Source of the DNA: Trebonia sp963785645
Lineage (GTDB): Bacteria > Actinomycetota > Actinomycetes > Streptosporangiales > Streptosporangiaceae
DNA length: 64,000 nucleotides
Direction: 5' to 3'
NCBI GenBank assembly: GCA_963785645.1
Contig: CAWAWG010000012.1
Span: 1 to 64,000, forward strand
The notes beneath the pieces were generated by a model. That model was given only the letters and a program-made list of their open reading frames with translations. It was not told the origin of the DNA and did not search any database. How positions within the stretch are numbered: position 1 is the first letter of the stretch; every line of letters begins with the position of its first letter. Positions 63,774-64,000 of the stretch are shown here, in pieces. The position numbers and the translations under genes are program-made.

Positions 63774-64000
63774 TTGAGGGTAATGCCTGCGGTGCTATGG
63801 CGGTCGATAACCCGGCTGATCGCCGGGAACCGCCTGTTTGCCGCCGCCCTCATACCCGCGCTCGTCGCTGCGGGTGGACGCCGAGCTCGGCTACCGCTGG
63901 CAGTCCTGGTTCAACGACTCGTTCAGCTATGTGCGCGCCGCGGTGACGCTGACGCCGGATACGACCCGGCCCTCTGGCTACCCCCTCTACCTGTGGCTGC
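63774..64000 (+). CDS. Membrane glycosyltransferase-like protein, N-terminus (partial, frameshift near 63865)
   Basis: The gene runs off the right edge. A GGAGG site at 63761-63765 precedes TTG 63774 and ATG 63783. The first frame gives ITRLIAGNRLFAAALIPALV, a membrane segment; the other frame continues LRVDAELGYRWQSWFNDSFSY and TRPSGYPLYLWL, typical of actinomycete integral-membrane glycosyltransferases (GT39-like). It is divergent from the GT2 gene. Only about 75 codons are visible, so specificity cannot be judged. Confidence 0.65.
   Translation, partial: MRVMPAVLWRSITRLIAGNRLFAAALIPALVAAGGRRARLPLAVLVQRLVQLCARRGDADAGYDPALWLPPLPVA

Overview
The window is chromosomal DNA from a high-GC actinomycete. 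The evidence is the strongly GC-biased third codon positions, GTG/TTG starts, ATGA/GTGA gene overlaps, a complete nuoA-N operon beside menaquinone genes, the glmU-prs-rplY-pth and metG-tatD-ksgA-ispE blocks, an AfsR/SARP-type regulator, a DUF6230-DUF6114 pair and a tam/tamR pair. The genus cannot be fixed from the sequence alone; a relative of Streptosporangiales or Streptomyces is plausible.

Layout: 1-8.3 kb is an accessory island ending at a tRNA-Tyr gene. Its left part is a nest of mobile DNA: an IS4-type transposase gene split by a group II intron, whose reverse transcriptase is in turn split at the YADD active site by an element carrying tandem tyrosine recombinases. A TetR/ketopantoate-reductase-like divergent pair, an integrase remnant and an ATP-binding (RsbW-like) gene follow. 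8.5-13.1 kb holds yajQ, an M48 protease and korAB (2-oxoacid:ferredoxin oxidoreductase). At 13.26 kb is a 128-residue protein with a possible RHIM-like amyloid-signalling C-terminus. 13.7-33.5 kb is a respiratory block on the minus strand: menG, a menJ-like reductase, nuoA to nuoN and a polyprenyl diphosphate synthase. 33.8-36.9 kb is sulfate activation (cysQ-cysD-cysN). 37.0-38.1 kb is a solitary AbiEi-type regulator fused to a nuclease-like domain. 38.2-46.2 kb is glmU-prs-rplY-pth, interrupted by a SARP regulator gene and a tiny gene encoding seven tandem PEATVG hexapeptides. 46.5-55.4 kb holds an MFS exporter, tRNA-Gln, a fatty-acid desaturase with a TetR regulator, cysteine dioxygenase with rhodanese, tam/tamR and a three-gene cell-surface operon. 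55.6-64 kb is ABC-F, ispE, ksgA, tatD, metG, a GT2 glycosyltransferase and the start of a membrane glycosyltransferase.

Working together: KorAB reduces ferredoxin while converting a 2-oxoacid; Nuo oxidises NADH and reduces menaquinone; the polyprenyl synthase, MenG and the MenJ-like reductase make and tailor that quinone. The 32-46 kb segment is marked by unusual intergenic repeats: a 29-bp tandem array, an inverted copy on the far side of menG, and a dispersed family with a CCCCCGGGGG core.

Caution: many conserved single-copy genes (polyprenyl synthase, nuoH/I/J/L/M/N, cysN, cysD, rplY, tatD, metG, a glycosyltransferase) contain one or more single-base frameshifts, mostly single extra bases, while neighbours such as nuoA-G, korAB and glmU are intact. 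I read these as probable sequence errors and annotate the full gene spans.
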